DNA of 64,000 nt from positions 1,250,501 through 1,314,500 of the forward strand of contig NZ_JAGIOR010000001.1 in the NCBI RefSeq assembly GCF_017876795.1. Direction: 5' to 3'. Under the pieces are notes generated by a model. The model was not told the DNA's origin, searched no databases, and saw only the letters and a program-made list of their open reading frames with translations. The stretch is from Rhizobium leguminosarum. GTDB taxonomy: Bacteria > Pseudomonadota > Alphaproteobacteria > Rhizobiales > Rhizobiaceae. A program made the position numbers and the translations under genes. Positions 53,222 to 62,194 of this stretch are shown here, one piece after another. How positions within the stretch are numbered: the first letter of the stretch is position 1; each line of letters begins with the position of its first letter.

Positions 53222-53857
53222 ATGGATATCGTCACGCTTCTGACCTTTGCAGCCGTTTCCTTTGTCGGCATCGCCACACCAGGGCCGACCGTGCTGCTGG
53301 CGCTGACCAATGGTTCGAGGCATGGCCTGCGCCGGGCGATTGCCGGCATGATCGGCGCGGTGCTTTCCGATTTCGTGCTGATCGGCGCCGTCGCGATCGG
53401 ACTCGGCGCCTTGCTGGCGGCATCGGAATTCTGGTTTTCAATGCTGAAATGGGCGGGTGCTGCCTATCTCGCCTTTCTTGGCATCATGCTGCTGCGCTCG
53501 AAGGGCACGATCGATGCGGCGCTGAAGTCCGGGGCGTCTTCGGGGGCGGCGTCGCCCTTCTCGATCGGGCTGAAGAGTTTCATGGTCGCGGCGACCAATC
53601 CGAAAGGCTATTTGTTCTTCTCGGCCTTCCTGCCACAGTTCATCGACCCGACCCTGCCACAGGCAACGCAATATGCGCTGCTGGCCCTCACCTTTGCCGC
53701 GCTCGATTTTCTCATCAGGTTCGGCTACGCCTTCTTCGGCTCGCAGGCGGTACGTTTCTTGAAAACCTCAGGCGCCTTATGGTTGGAGCGCGCCTGCGGC
53801 GGCGCGCTGTTGGTGCTTGCGGGGTCGCTCGCCTTTTATCGCCGGGCAACCGCTTGA
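53222..53857 (+). CDS. LysE/RhtB family amino-acid exporter
   Basis: 211-residue inner-membrane protein with about six hydrophobic segments. The family signature near the N-terminus is FVGIATPGPTVLLALTNGS, and LKSFMVAATNPKGYLFF is a second conserved block. The ATG was chosen after GGGAGGGATCGTC. It would export amino acids or related metabolites. Its substrate cannot be told. It converges with the DUF4865 operon, ending 2 bp from it. Confidence 0.9.
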   Translation: MDIVTLLTFAAVSFVGIATPGPTVLLALTNGSRHGLRRAIAGMIGAVLSDFVLIGAVAIGLGALLAASEFWFSMLKWAGAAYLAFLGIMLLRSKGTIDAALKSGASSGAASPFSIGLKSFMVAATNPKGYLFFSAFLPQFIDPTLPQATQYALLALTFAALDFLIRFGYAFFGSQAVRFLKTSGALWLERACGGALLVLAGSLAFYRRATA

Positions 53858-53859
53858 AC

Positions 53860-54417
53860 TCAGGCTCGAGCCAGGGATAGGTGACCGACGCGATAGGCCT
53901 GCGTGTGCGCTTCAATTTCAGGAATTTCTCTCCATAACCTGAAGCGCACCCGCGTCCATGTCGTCGGTTCGAAGCCGGAGACCGAGGCGAGGGTGCCGCC
54001 GGTCACGACGTCGGCTGCAGCCTCCGCGCTATCGGCACCGCGGATTTCGGCAAGCGGCGCGTAGGGCTCGATATGCAGTATATCGCGGGTGGCAAATCTG
54101 GCCGCGGCGATGCCGGGCGAGATTTCTGCCTGCCAGACGATCCAGGTCATCACCTGCGGCCAGCCAAAGGCGCCGGTGAGTGTTTGGAAAGCCGGGCCGC
54201 AGAGGAAGTCGTTTGCGCCTTCCGGCTCTTGCCAGAGGTAAAAGGGCGCATAGAGATTGTCGCGGCTGCCGAATTCCCCCTTAAGGGCACTCAGATAGGC
54301 CTTGAAGCCGAGATTAGGAAAGCCGTCGAGCAGCGGGCCTTTGTCGCGGATGCGGCGGCCGATGATCGACATGTCATAATCGGCGGGCAGAATGAAGCTG
54401 TACTGCATGGCGATCAT
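53860..54417 (-). CDS. DUF4865 family protein
   Basis: 185-residue protein (MIAMQYSFILPADYDM..IIGRR) matching DUF4865, usually next to tautomerase and LysR genes. Its ATG overlaps the cupin stop (ATGA), so the start is fixed by coupling. Last gene of the tautomerase-cupin-DUF4865 operon. Function unknown; the beta-rich sequence suggests a small-molecule enzyme or binding protein. Confidence 0.82.
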   Translation of the reverse strand: MIAMQYSFILPADYDMSIIGRRIRDKGPLLDGFPNLGFKAYLSALKGEFGSRDNLYAPFYLWQEPEGANDFLCGPAFQTLTGAFGWPQVMTWIVWQAEISPGIAAARFATRDILHIEPYAPLAEIRGADSAEAAADVVTGGTLASVSGFEPTTWTRVRFRLWREIPEIEAHTQAYRVGHLSLARA

Positions 54418-54818
54418 GACCGTGCCTCCACCGGCTGCAGCCATTCGACGATGCTGCCGTTTTCGGCCGGCTGGATGCTGATATAGCTGAAAGGGCTGTC
54501 ATCGGCTGCGCCATGCCAGTGGTGCTCGCCGGGGGCAAACCAGACGGCGTCGCCGGCGCGCAGTTTCTCGACGGGACCCCCCTTGCTCTGTGCCAGCCCA
54601 TGACCCGAAAGCACGTAGAGCAACTGGCCCCTGGGGTGCGTATGCCAGCGTGTAATAGTGCCGGGATCGAGTGTCGCGCGCATGGCGGTGTTCTCACCGT
54701 CGGCCCCGCCTTCGAGCAGCATTTCGACCCAGAAAGGCGCCGTCGCAACGCCTTCCGGCGAGCGCATCGCCCTGCCGGGGCGGCGAAGGGTCATCGTCGT
54801 CGGGTTCGAAGCGCTCAT
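54414..54818 (-). CDS. Cupin domain protein
   Basis: 134-residue single cupin. Cupin motif 1 is seen as TRWHTHPRGQLLYVLSG and motif 2 as GDAVWFAPGEHHWHGA, supplying metal-binding His residues. The start was set at the ATG overlapping the tautomerase stop (ATGA). Middle gene of the operon controlled by the divergent LysR protein; likely an isomerase, dioxygenase or binding protein for an aromatic or quinone-like compound. Confidence 0.87.
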   Translation of the reverse strand: MSASNPTTMTLRRPGRAMRSPEGVATAPFWVEMLLEGGADGENTAMRATLDPGTITRWHTHPRGQLLYVLSGHGLAQSKGGPVEKLRAGDAVWFAPGEHHWHGAADDSPFSYISIQPAENGSIVEWLQPVEARS

Positions 54819-55234
54819 TTCTGGCCTCCGGCTATCCGCGAGCGCCAGTCGGGATCGGCCATCTGGGCGATGCCGTCGCCGAAGGACCAATCATCAGGTG
54901 CGCTGGTGCTGATGACGATCATCACATCCTCGGGCCGGAGGCCCGGCGATTGCGCCAGAAGTTCGGCGAGCCGCCGATAGAGCGCCGCCTTCATCTCGGC
55001 TGTCCGGGGCCTGCCGATCGTGATCGAGATGTAGACGAAATCGTCGGAGCGCGGACCGGCGAGGTAGCTGCGGTCGAAGATCAGCTCGTTCTCATCATGC
55101 TGATGGATGGCCTGGAAACGGTCGTTTTCGGGCACGTCGAAGGTCTCGACCAAGGCGCGCTGGATGTTGTCGGCCAGCGCGGCGAGATAGTCCGGCGACT
55201 TGCCTTTGCGAAGCGAAATTCGAACGAAGGGCAT
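54815..55234 (-). CDS. Tautomerase family protein
   Basis: 139-residue tautomerase (4-oxalocrotonate/MIF superfamily). The start was fixed at M-P-F-V-R-I-S because the catalytic Pro must become the N-terminus after Met removal; a GGAG six bases upstream supports it. The family pattern continues with ALVETFDVPENDRFQAI and DVMIVISTS. First gene of a three-gene operon, divergent from the LysR gene. Confidence 0.88.
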   Translation of the reverse strand: MPFVRISLRKGKSPDYLAALADNIQRALVETFDVPENDRFQAIHQHDENELIFDRSYLAGPRSDDFVYISITIGRPRTAEMKAALYRRLAELLAQSPGLRPEDVMIVISTSAPDDWSFGDGIAQMADPDWRSRIAGGQK

Positions 55235-55351
55235 CTGGATCTCCATGGTTCAGGCCGTTCGTCGGCCTTGACAGCAGAACCATCGCACGGCACGATGATG
55301 CTGAAAATCAGAAAATTATGGACCAATGATCCTGAAAAATGGGATTATAAG

Positions 55352-56248
55352 ATGCGGCGGACAATTTTCGATCTCGATGTGCTCCGTACCTTTTCGACCG
55401 GGATGGAGCTTGGCAATTTCGCCAAGGCGGCCGAAAGGCTCGGGCGTTCCACCTCGGCGGTCAGCGCGCAGCTGAAGAAGCTGGAGGAGCAGGCCGGCAC
55501 GCCGATCTTTCGCAAAGTGGGGCGCGGCCTGGCGCTGACCGACGCCGGCGAGACGATGCTCGGTTATGCCAGGCGGCTGCTGGAACTCAACGACGAGGCG
55601 GCTGCGGCCGTGCACAGCGTCGAGCTGGAGGGCTGGGTGCGGCTCGGCCTGCAGGAGGATTTTGGCGAAAACCTGCTGCCGGAGGTGCTCGGCCGCTTCG
55701 CGCGGGCGCATCCGAAGGTCCGCATCGAGGCGCGGGTGGTGCGCAATGCCGAACTGCTCGAGCGCGTCATCTCGGGCAAACTCGATCTGGCGCTTGCCTG
55801 GAGCGATGGCACGCTGACTTCGCATTGCGAGCAGATTGGCGAGGTGCCGATGCGCTGGATCGGACCTGTCGAGGGGCCGCCTGGCTGGCATGCCGCAAGC
55901 GGCGAGCCGATGCCGCTCGCTTCGCTAGAGGCGCCGTGCCTGTTGCGAAGTGCAGCGACCCGGGCACTTGACGAGGCGGGCATTTCCTGGCGACTCGCCT
56001 TTGTCAGCCCCAGCCTCGGCGGTCTCTGGGCAGCGGCAGCGGCGGGCCTCGGCATCACCATCCGCACACCGATCGGCCTGCCGGCAAAGGTCCGACCGTT
56101 GGCGCCGGAGACGATCGGCCTGCCTGATTTGCCAAAGCTCGGTCTGGTCCTGCATCGGGCCGAAGCCGAACCGCCGCCGGCAGCGGCCCGGCTCGCCGAA
56201 CTCGTGTTGCAGTCGGTGCATGGCGCGCTTCGCGGGACGGCGGCCTGA
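55352..56248 (+). CDS. LysR-type transcriptional regulator
   Basis: 298-residue LysR regulator. The HTH is at residues 5-65 (DLDVLRTFSTGMELGNFAKA, then ERLGRSTSAVSAQLKKLEEQ), followed by a periplasmic-binding-like effector domain. The start was chosen at M-R-R-T-I-F. The 117-bp space to the divergent tautomerase operon contains CTGAAAATCAG-like and ATCC-n-GGAT palindromes suited to LysR binding. It likely regulates that operon in response to its substrate. Confidence 0.92.
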   Translation: MRRTIFDLDVLRTFSTGMELGNFAKAAERLGRSTSAVSAQLKKLEEQAGTPIFRKVGRGLALTDAGETMLGYARRLLELNDEAAAAVHSVELEGWVRLGLQEDFGENLLPEVLGRFARAHPKVRIEARVVRNAELLERVISGKLDLALAWSDGTLTSHCEQIGEVPMRWIGPVEGPPGWHAASGEPMPLASLEAPCLLRSAATRALDEAGISWRLAFVSPSLGGLWAAAAAGLGITIRTPIGLPAKVRPLAPETIGLPDLPKLGLVLHRAEAEPPPAAARLAELVLQSVHGALRGTAA

Positions 56249-56476
56249 CATCCGTGCATTGACCCTTCCGTCGAGGAGCTATAGCTTCGGATTGTTATGA
56301 AGATGATCACCCTCAATATCGCTACGGCCTTCTTCTTGAGCTTTAAAAGCTCCGCCTCCGGGCATCAGAAGATGCGGCCGCTGCCATCCTTTGCGGCTGG
56401 TGCGTTGCCGTTGATGTAACCACCCTGCATCTGGCCAAGGAAAGAGCCGGCAGGATTGGCGATAGAGAGATATTTC

Positions 56477-57282
56477 ATGACATCAAATGTTTACCCGCCG
56501 GCGCTGAGCGCCGCGCAGATCGAGCAATTCATCGAGAATGGCTTTATCCGGATCGACGACGCTTTTCCCGGCGAATTGGCCGAGGAAGCTCGTGCATCAT
56601 GTGGCGCGATATTCCCTTCGATCCGGTTGATCCAAGAACATGGACGCAGCCAGTCGTGCGGCTTGCTGGTTATGGCGGTGGACCATTCGAGAAAGCCGCC
56701 AATACGCCGGTACTGCAATCGGCGTTCGACCAGCTCGTCGGCAAGGGGCGCTGGGAACCTCGCACTGGGCTCGGCAGTTTTCCGGTGCGCTTTCCCCATC
56801 CGGACGATCCCGGCGATGCCGGCTGGCATGTCGATCTGAGCTTTCCCGGTGCGGATTCCGATCCGAACGAACAACGGGACTTTTCCGCCTGGCGGGTGAG
56901 TATCACCTCGCGCGGGCGGGCGCTGCTAATGCTGTTTCTGTTTTCGGATGTCGGGAAGGAGGATGCGCCGACCCGCATCCGTATTGGTTCGCACAAGGAT
57001 ATCGCGCACCTTTTGGCACCGGCGGGCGAGGCCGGTATGGCGCATCTCTGGTTGGAGCATGTCGGCGAAGGCCGGCCGCTGGCCTTGGCGACAGGGCAGG
57101 CGGGCACGGTCTATCTGTGCCATCCGTTCCTCATCCATGCAGCGCAGATGCATCGTGGCAAGGAACCGCGCTTCATGGCGCAGCCTGGCCTTGCACCTTC
57201 CGAACCTCTTCGGCTCCAACGGGAGGACGGTGCCTATTCGCCGGTCGAGATGGCAATCCGCCGGGCGCTTCAGGAGCGGTAG
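56477..57282 (+). pseudogene. Phytanoyl-CoA dioxygenase-family gene with a frameshift
   Basis: Fe(II)/2-oxoglutarate dioxygenase of the PhyH family, broken by one missing base. The first frame gives IEQFIENGFIRIDDAFPGEL then EEAR; the rest continues in another frame from ..IMWRDIPFDPVDPRTW. One extra base near 56592-56597 would restore continuity. The downstream part keeps the metal site GWHVDLSF (His-x-Asp) and the distal HPFLIHAAQMHRGKEPRF with His and Arg. Either a true pseudogene or a sequencing slip. It converges with the GlxA-type regulator. Confidence 0.82.
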
Positions 57283-57291
57283 CAGGGACAG

Positions 57292-57323
57292 GATGCATCC
57301 AACCGTAGCCGGTCGGATGCATC
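57292..57323. terminator. Hairpin between convergent genes
   Basis: GATGCATCC-a-ACC / GGT-c-GGATGCATC, 12 paired bases, lies between the dioxygenase and GlxA-type genes and touches the latter's stop codon. Likely a bidirectional terminator without a strong T-run. Confidence 0.45.
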
Positions 57324-58272
57324 ACATCTGCCGTTCCTGTAGGGCGTTGCGTCGAATTGCCTGCGGCGGCTGGCCGAAAGCCCGCAGGAAGGCACGGCGC
57401 ATGCGCTCGCGATCTATAAAACCGGTTTCGCGGGCAACGACGTCGATCGGGTGGCGGCCTTGCTCCATCATCAGGCGGGCGGCTTCCAACCGCACGTTCT
57501 CAACTGCCTTGGCCGGTGATTGTCCGGTTTCGGCGCGAAAGGCGCGGCTAAACTGGCGGGGGCTAAGATGGGCCGCTTCCGCCAGCTCCTCGACCGGCAG
57601 CGCCGATTTCAGATTGCCGCGGGCGTAGGCGAGTGCCTTCTGGATGCGGTCCGATTTGGGCTCCAGTTCCAGAAGGGCGGAAAATTGCGACTGGCCGCCG
57701 GCCCGGCGATGATAGACGACGAGCTTGCGGGAAACGGCACGGGCCACCTCGAAACCGTGATCCTTCTCGACCATCGCCAAAGCCAGATCGAGACCGGCGG
57801 TCATACCGGCCGAGGTCCAGACGGAACCGTCGATGATGAAGATCCGGTCTTCTTCCATCCTTATTTTGGGGTAGCGGCTTTGCAATTCGCGCGAGACATA
57901 CCAATGCGTCGTTGCCCGACGGCCGTCGAGGATGCCGGCTTCGGCAAGAAAAAAGGCGCCGGTGCAGATCGAGGCCAAGCGACGGGTGGCGGGCAGGGCG
58001 GCGCGGATGAAGTCGGCTTCTGCGGCGCTCGGCAGCCGGATGCCAGGCGCTCCCGCCACGATCAGCGTATCAAGGGCCGGGTCGCCAAAGGGTTCCGTCT
58101 CCATCACCATGCCAAGCGAGTTGGCAATCGACCCACCATGTTCAGAGAGATAATGGATGTCGTAAACCTTTTCCTCAAGTTCGATATTGGTGAACTCGAA
58201 GGCGGAAACGGCCGCCAAGCTCATAATCTGGAAGCCGGGATAGAGCAGAAAGCCAATTCGTTGCACGATCAT
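57322..58272 (-). CDS. GlxA family AraC-type regulator
   Basis: 316-residue regulator with an N-terminal DJ-1/PfpI-like domain (IGFLLYPGFQIMSLAAVSAF, TLIVAGAPG and ASICTGAFFLAEAGIL with the nucleophile-elbow Cys) and two C-terminal AraC HTH motifs (LSPRQFSRAFRAETGQSPAK and IDVVARETGFIDRERMRRAF). The start was chosen at M-I-V-Q-R-I. It is divergent from the SDR gene that follows (118 bp apart), which it may control. Confidence 0.9.
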   Translation of the reverse strand: MIVQRIGFLLYPGFQIMSLAAVSAFEFTNIELEEKVYDIHYLSEHGGSIANSLGMVMETEPFGDPALDTLIVAGAPGIRLPSAAEADFIRAALPATRRLASICTGAFFLAEAGILDGRRATTHWYVSRELQSRYPKIRMEEDRIFIIDGSVWTSAGMTAGLDLALAMVEKDHGFEVARAVSRKLVVYHRRAGGQSQFSALLELEPKSDRIQKALAYARGNLKSALPVEELAEAAHLSPRQFSRAFRAETGQSPAKAVENVRLEAARLMMEQGRHPIDVVARETGFIDRERMRRAFLRAFGQPPQAIRRNALQERQM

Positions 58273-58390
58273 CAGATCCCAAGTGATGTCCTGAAAGGTG
58301 GTATATATGACATTCAGGACATGCTCAATCGGGCGTAAGACTCTCCTCAAGCGCAGGGCATCAGGCCGGGTCGCATTCAAGGAGACGGAC

Positions 58391-59188
58391 ATGACACAGG
58401 AACAGAAAGGCACGGCGCTGGTGACCGGTGCATCCTCGGGCATCGGCGCAGTCTATGCCCACAGGCTGGCGAAGCAAGGTTACGATCTCATCATCGTCGC
58501 CCGCAACGATGAGCGGCTGAAGGCGATGGCAAGCCGGTTGACGGCGGAAACCGGCCGGTCGGTCGAGACTGTCGTGGCCGATCTCGGCGACAAGACAGGC
58601 CTCGCCCGCATCGAAGGCGTACTGAAGGAAGACCGGAGCATTACACTGCTCGTCAACAACGCCGGTGTCGGCGGAACGGCGCCGCTGCTTTCCTCCGATG
58701 TCGACAAGATGCAGGCGATGATCGAGCTCAACGTGACGGCACTGACACGGCTTACCTATGCCGTCGTGCCGGGTTTCGTCGCCCGCGGCGGCGGTACGAT
58801 CATCAATATTTCTTCCATCGTCGCGATCGCGCCAGAGATGCTAAATGGTGTCTATGGCGGCACGAAAGCATTCGTACTCGCCTTCAGCCAGTCGCTGAAG
58901 CATGAGCTGGCGGAAAAGAACATCCGCATTCAGGTCGTGCTGCCCGGCGCCACCGCGACGGAATTCTGGAGCATCGCCGGCACGCCGGTCGCGCATTTGC
59001 CGAATGACATCGTGATGTCGGCAGAATACATGGTCGATGCTTCCCTCTCGGGCCTCGGGCAGGGCGAGTTCTCGACGATCCCTTCACTCGAGGATGCAGG
59101 CCTGCTTGCCGCCTACGAGGAGGCGCGCCAGGCGCTGATACCGAACCTGTCTCGCACCGTGCCGGCGGAATGCTACAAGATCGCATGA
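58391..59188 (+). CDS. SDR family oxidoreductase
   Basis: 265-residue classical short-chain dehydrogenase. Cofactor site TGASSGIGAVYA, NNAGVGG, and active site Ser-Tyr-Lys in ISSIVAI / VYGGTKAFV. AAGGAGACGGAC precedes the ATG. The Asp in VVADLGD suggests NAD(P) binding typical of short SDRs. Its substrate is unknown; the divergent GlxA-type regulator probably sets its expression. Confidence 0.93.
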   Translation: MTQEQKGTALVTGASSGIGAVYAHRLAKQGYDLIIVARNDERLKAMASRLTAETGRSVETVVADLGDKTGLARIEGVLKEDRSITLLVNNAGVGGTAPLLSSDVDKMQAMIELNVTALTRLTYAVVPGFVARGGGTIINISSIVAIAPEMLNGVYGGTKAFVLAFSQSLKHELAEKNIRIQVVLPGATATEFWSIAGTPVAHLPNDIVMSAEYMVDASLSGLGQGEFSTIPSLEDAGLLAAYEEARQALIPNLSRTVPAECYKIA

Positions 59189-59286
59189 CGGTCGCCGATG
59201 AAGGCCCATCCGCGGCGGCTGCTGCAGATGGGCCACGGGCGTTCCTGAAATCCGAGGCCGTTTGCGGACCGCGCCGGCACGATGGC

Positions 59287-60261
59287 TCAACCGAAGCGTT
59301 CGAGCGCCATGGCAAAGATATCGGCATCGACATTGCCGCCCGAGGTAACGGCGACGATCGTGTCGCTTTCCAGCGCCTCACCATGGAAGAGGGCGGCGGC
59401 AAGCGCCACGGCACCGCCGGGCTCGACGACGATCTTCAGCCGGGTGAAGGCGAGCGCCATGGCGCGCAGCGCCTCATCATCGGTGACGACGATGCCGGCG
59501 CCGGCGAGACGCTTGAGGATCGGGAAGGTGATATTGCCAGGCTGCGGCGTGAGGATCGCATCGCAGATCGAGCCTGCTATCGACGCATTGCGTTCGATCC
59601 TGCCGGAGGCGAGCGAGCGGGTGGTGTCGTCGAAATCTTTGGGCTCGCAGGGGCGGACGCGAAAGCCGGGGGCGCTGGCTTCGAGGGCGAGCGCGATGCC
59701 GGAGGTCAATCCGCCGCCGCCGCAGGGAACGAGGACTTCAGCTGACGTTACGCCTTCCTCTTCGGCCTGCTCGGAAATCTCCAGACCGGTCGTGCCCTGG
59801 CCGGCGATCACCAGCGGCTCGTCGAAGGGTTTGATCAGCGTCAGGCTGCGCTCGGCCGAAAGCCTCGCGCCGATCTCGTCGCGATCCTCGTTGACACGGT
59901 CGTAGAGGACGACGTCGGCGCCGAAGGCGCGGGTATTGGCGATCTTCAGCTTCGGCGCATCGCTCGGCATGATGATGACCGAGGGCACATTGTGCAGCTT
60001 GGCGGCAAGCGCGACACCCTGGGCATGGTTGCCCGAGGAGAAGGCTATGACGCCCTTGGAGCGGACGACAGGATCGAGGCCGGAGACGGCCGACCAGCCG
60101 CCGCGAAATTTGAACGAGCCGGAATGCTGCAGGCATTCGGCCTTCACGAACAGGCGCCGGCCGGCGATCTCGTTGAGGAAGGGGGAGGAGAGAAGCGGCG
60201 TACGCCTGATATGACCGCGCAGACGGGCGCGGGCGGCGACAATCATTTCAATGCTGACCAT
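59287..60261 (-). CDS. Threonine/serine dehydratase-like PLP enzyme
   Basis: 324-residue fold-type II PLP enzyme. The PLP Lys is in SGSFKFRGG, the phosphate/carboxylate loop is SSGNHAQGVALAA, and VPCGGGGLTSGIA is the Gly-rich PLP-phosphate loop. There is no C-terminal ACT domain, as in catabolic threonine ammonia-lyases. The start was chosen at M-V-S-I-E-M, 21 bp closer than the alternative. It would deaminate threonine/serine or a relative such as hydroxyaspartate. It lies downstream of ggt on the same strand. Confidence 0.92.
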   Translation of the reverse strand: MVSIEMIVAARARLRGHIRRTPLLSSPFLNEIAGRRLFVKAECLQHSGSFKFRGGWSAVSGLDPVVRSKGVIAFSSGNHAQGVALAAKLHNVPSVIIMPSDAPKLKIANTRAFGADVVLYDRVNEDRDEIGARLSAERSLTLIKPFDEPLVIAGQGTTGLEISEQAEEEGVTSAEVLVPCGGGGLTSGIALALEASAPGFRVRPCEPKDFDDTTRSLASGRIERNASIAGSICDAILTPQPGNITFPILKRLAGAGIVVTDDEALRAMALAFTRLKIVVEPGGAVALAAALFHGEALESDTIVAVTSGGNVDADIFAMALERFG

Positions 60262-60383
60262 TCGGGAATCGTCCTGCTTGCGGGTTCGCTCATGCATAGG
60301 GCGCGGCAAGCCACTTGTGAACGGCGACTTTGTCACCGTGACATGAATGGAGGTTGCGATTGCCGCCCGCGCTCCGCCAGCCG

Positions 60384-62120
60384 TCAATAGCCGTTCGCCG
60401 AACCCTCGGCCGCGCGGCTGTCCATGGCCCCATTATACCGCGCACCGCCGCCCTTTTCGATGGCGGCGAGGCTTTTGCCGCCGACGAGGATGCCGGCTGC
60501 CTGGCCCCAGAGCGGCGCGTCATTGCCGCCATCGAAGCTGTAGCCCATGGCGGCGAGGGTCTTTTCCGTATCGGGCGACAGCGCATAGGGTTCGAGAAAG
60601 ACCTTATCGGGCTGCCATTGATGGTGGATACGCGGCGCGTTCACCGCCTGGCTGATGTCCATGCCGAAATCGACGACGTTGAGGATCGCCTCCAGCGTGA
60701 TGGTGATGATGCGCGAGCCGCCGGGGCTGCCGATCACCATGAAGGGTTTGCCGTCCTTGGTGACGATCGTCGGGCTCATCGAGGAGAGCGGTGTCTTCTT
60801 CGGAGCGATGGCATTCGCCTCGCCCTGCACGAGGCCGTAAAGGTTTGGAACGCCGGGCTTGGAAGTGAAATCGTCCATCTCGTTGTTGAGCAGGACGCCG
60901 GTGCCCGACGCCACGACGGCGGCGCCGAAGGAGCCGTTCAGCGTATAGGTGACGGCAACCGCATTGCCCTCGTCGTCGATGATCGAATAATGCGTCGTCT
61001 CGGTGCTTTCCTTGCCACCGAGCGGTTTGAGGTTGGCGGAAGTACCGGCTTTGTAGGGATCGATCTTGGCGTCGATTTCCTTGGCATAGGCCTTGTCGAT
61101 GAGCTTTGCGACCGGATTCTCGACGAAATCGGGGTCGCCGAGCGCAGCATTGCGATCGACATAGGCATAGCGCATGGCCTCGACCATGACATGCACGGTG
61201 TCGGCTGAACCGTAGCCGAGGTAGGAAAGTGGATAACCTTCGAGAACGTTGAGGATCTCGCAGATGATGACGCCGCCGGAGGAAGGCGGCGGCGAGGAGA
61301 TGATGTCGTAGCCGCGGTAATTGCACTCGACCGGCTTCAATTCGCGCACGGCATATTGCTCGAAATCCTCCTTGGCGAGGATGCCGCCCTTGGCCTGGCT
61401 TGCCTTGACGATCGCCTCGGCGGGTGCTGCCTTGTAGAAGGCATCGGAGCCTTTTTCGGAAATCGCTGCCAGCACCGCGGCAAGGTCGGGCTGCTGGAGC
61501 TTTTCGCCCGATGCAAAAGGTTTGCCATCGGGTTTCAGGAAGATCTTCGCTGCCGCCTCATCCTTGGCGAGGCGGTTGGCGTTGCCAGCGAGGCTTGCGG
61601 CGTCACCCTGTTCCAGCATGAAGCCCTCCGTGGCGAAGCGGAGTGCCGGTGCGATCAGATCCTGGCGTGACTTTGTACCGTATTTCTCGCGTGCGGTTTC
61701 AAAGCCCATGACGGAGCCGGGAACGCCGACGGCAAGATAACCGTCGAGGCTGGCGCGCGGCACGATATCGCCCTTGGCATCGAGATACATGGTCTTCGTG
61801 GCGGCGAGCGGCGCGCGTTCGCGAAAATCGAGAAAGGTCTTCGTGCCGTCCTTCAGGCGGATGGTCATGAAGCCGCCGCCACCGAGATTGCCGGCCGAGG
61901 GATAGACGACCGCCAGCGCATAACCGACGGCGACCGCCGCATCAACGGCATTGCCGCCGCCCTTCAGTACCTCGACGCCGACATCGGTCGCCAGATGCTG
62001 GGCGGTGACGACCATGCCGTGCTCGGCTTCGACGGGGGCAGGCGAGGCGGCGAGCGCCGAAGTCAGGCTCAGCGACAGGGCTGATATGACGGAGATCGTC
62101 CCGATATGCAGGCGGCCCAT
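60384..62120 (-). CDS. ggt: Gamma-glutamyltransferase
   Basis: 578-residue periplasmic enzyme cleaving gamma-glutamyl bonds of glutathione. A signal peptide is present (IGTISVISALSLSLTSALAA). The precursor splits before the catalytic Thr of TTHYSIID near residue 380. Other family blocks: AVAVGYALAVVYPSAGNLGGGG, FRERAP, SSPPPSSGGVIICEIL and SSMSPTIV with GSPGGSRI. The start was set at M-G-R-L-H-I after GAGGGGAAATC. Normal size and all main motifs present. Confidence 0.95.
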   Translation of the reverse strand: MGRLHIGTISVISALSLSLTSALAASPAPVEAEHGMVVTAQHLATDVGVEVLKGGGNAVDAAVAVGYALAVVYPSAGNLGGGGFMTIRLKDGTKTFLDFRERAPLAATKTMYLDAKGDIVPRASLDGYLAVGVPGSVMGFETAREKYGTKSRQDLIAPALRFATEGFMLEQGDAASLAGNANRLAKDEAAAKIFLKPDGKPFASGEKLQQPDLAAVLAAISEKGSDAFYKAAPAEAIVKASQAKGGILAKEDFEQYAVRELKPVECNYRGYDIISSPPPSSGGVIICEILNVLEGYPLSYLGYGSADTVHVMVEAMRYAYVDRNAALGDPDFVENPVAKLIDKAYAKEIDAKIDPYKAGTSANLKPLGGKESTETTHYSIIDDEGNAVAVTYTLNGSFGAAVVASGTGVLLNNEMDDFTSKPGVPNLYGLVQGEANAIAPKKTPLSSMSPTIVTKDGKPFMVIGSPGGSRIITITLEAILNVVDFGMDISQAVNAPRIHHQWQPDKVFLEPYALSPDTEKTLAAMGYSFDGGNDAPLWGQAAGILVGGKSLAAIEKGGGARYNGAMDSRAAEGSANGY

Positions 62121-62194
62121 GATTTCCCCTCTAACGGACAATGATGGGAAGCATATGGGGCTGCGGCGGCCCGAGGCAATGCAAGGGTTTGGCT

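Noticed and set aside
51557..53323. Long open frame on the minus strand opposite pyruvate kinase (588 codons)
   Set aside because: It is antisense to an unmistakable pyk gene and has no recognisable domain; GC-rich codon bias produces such shadow frames.
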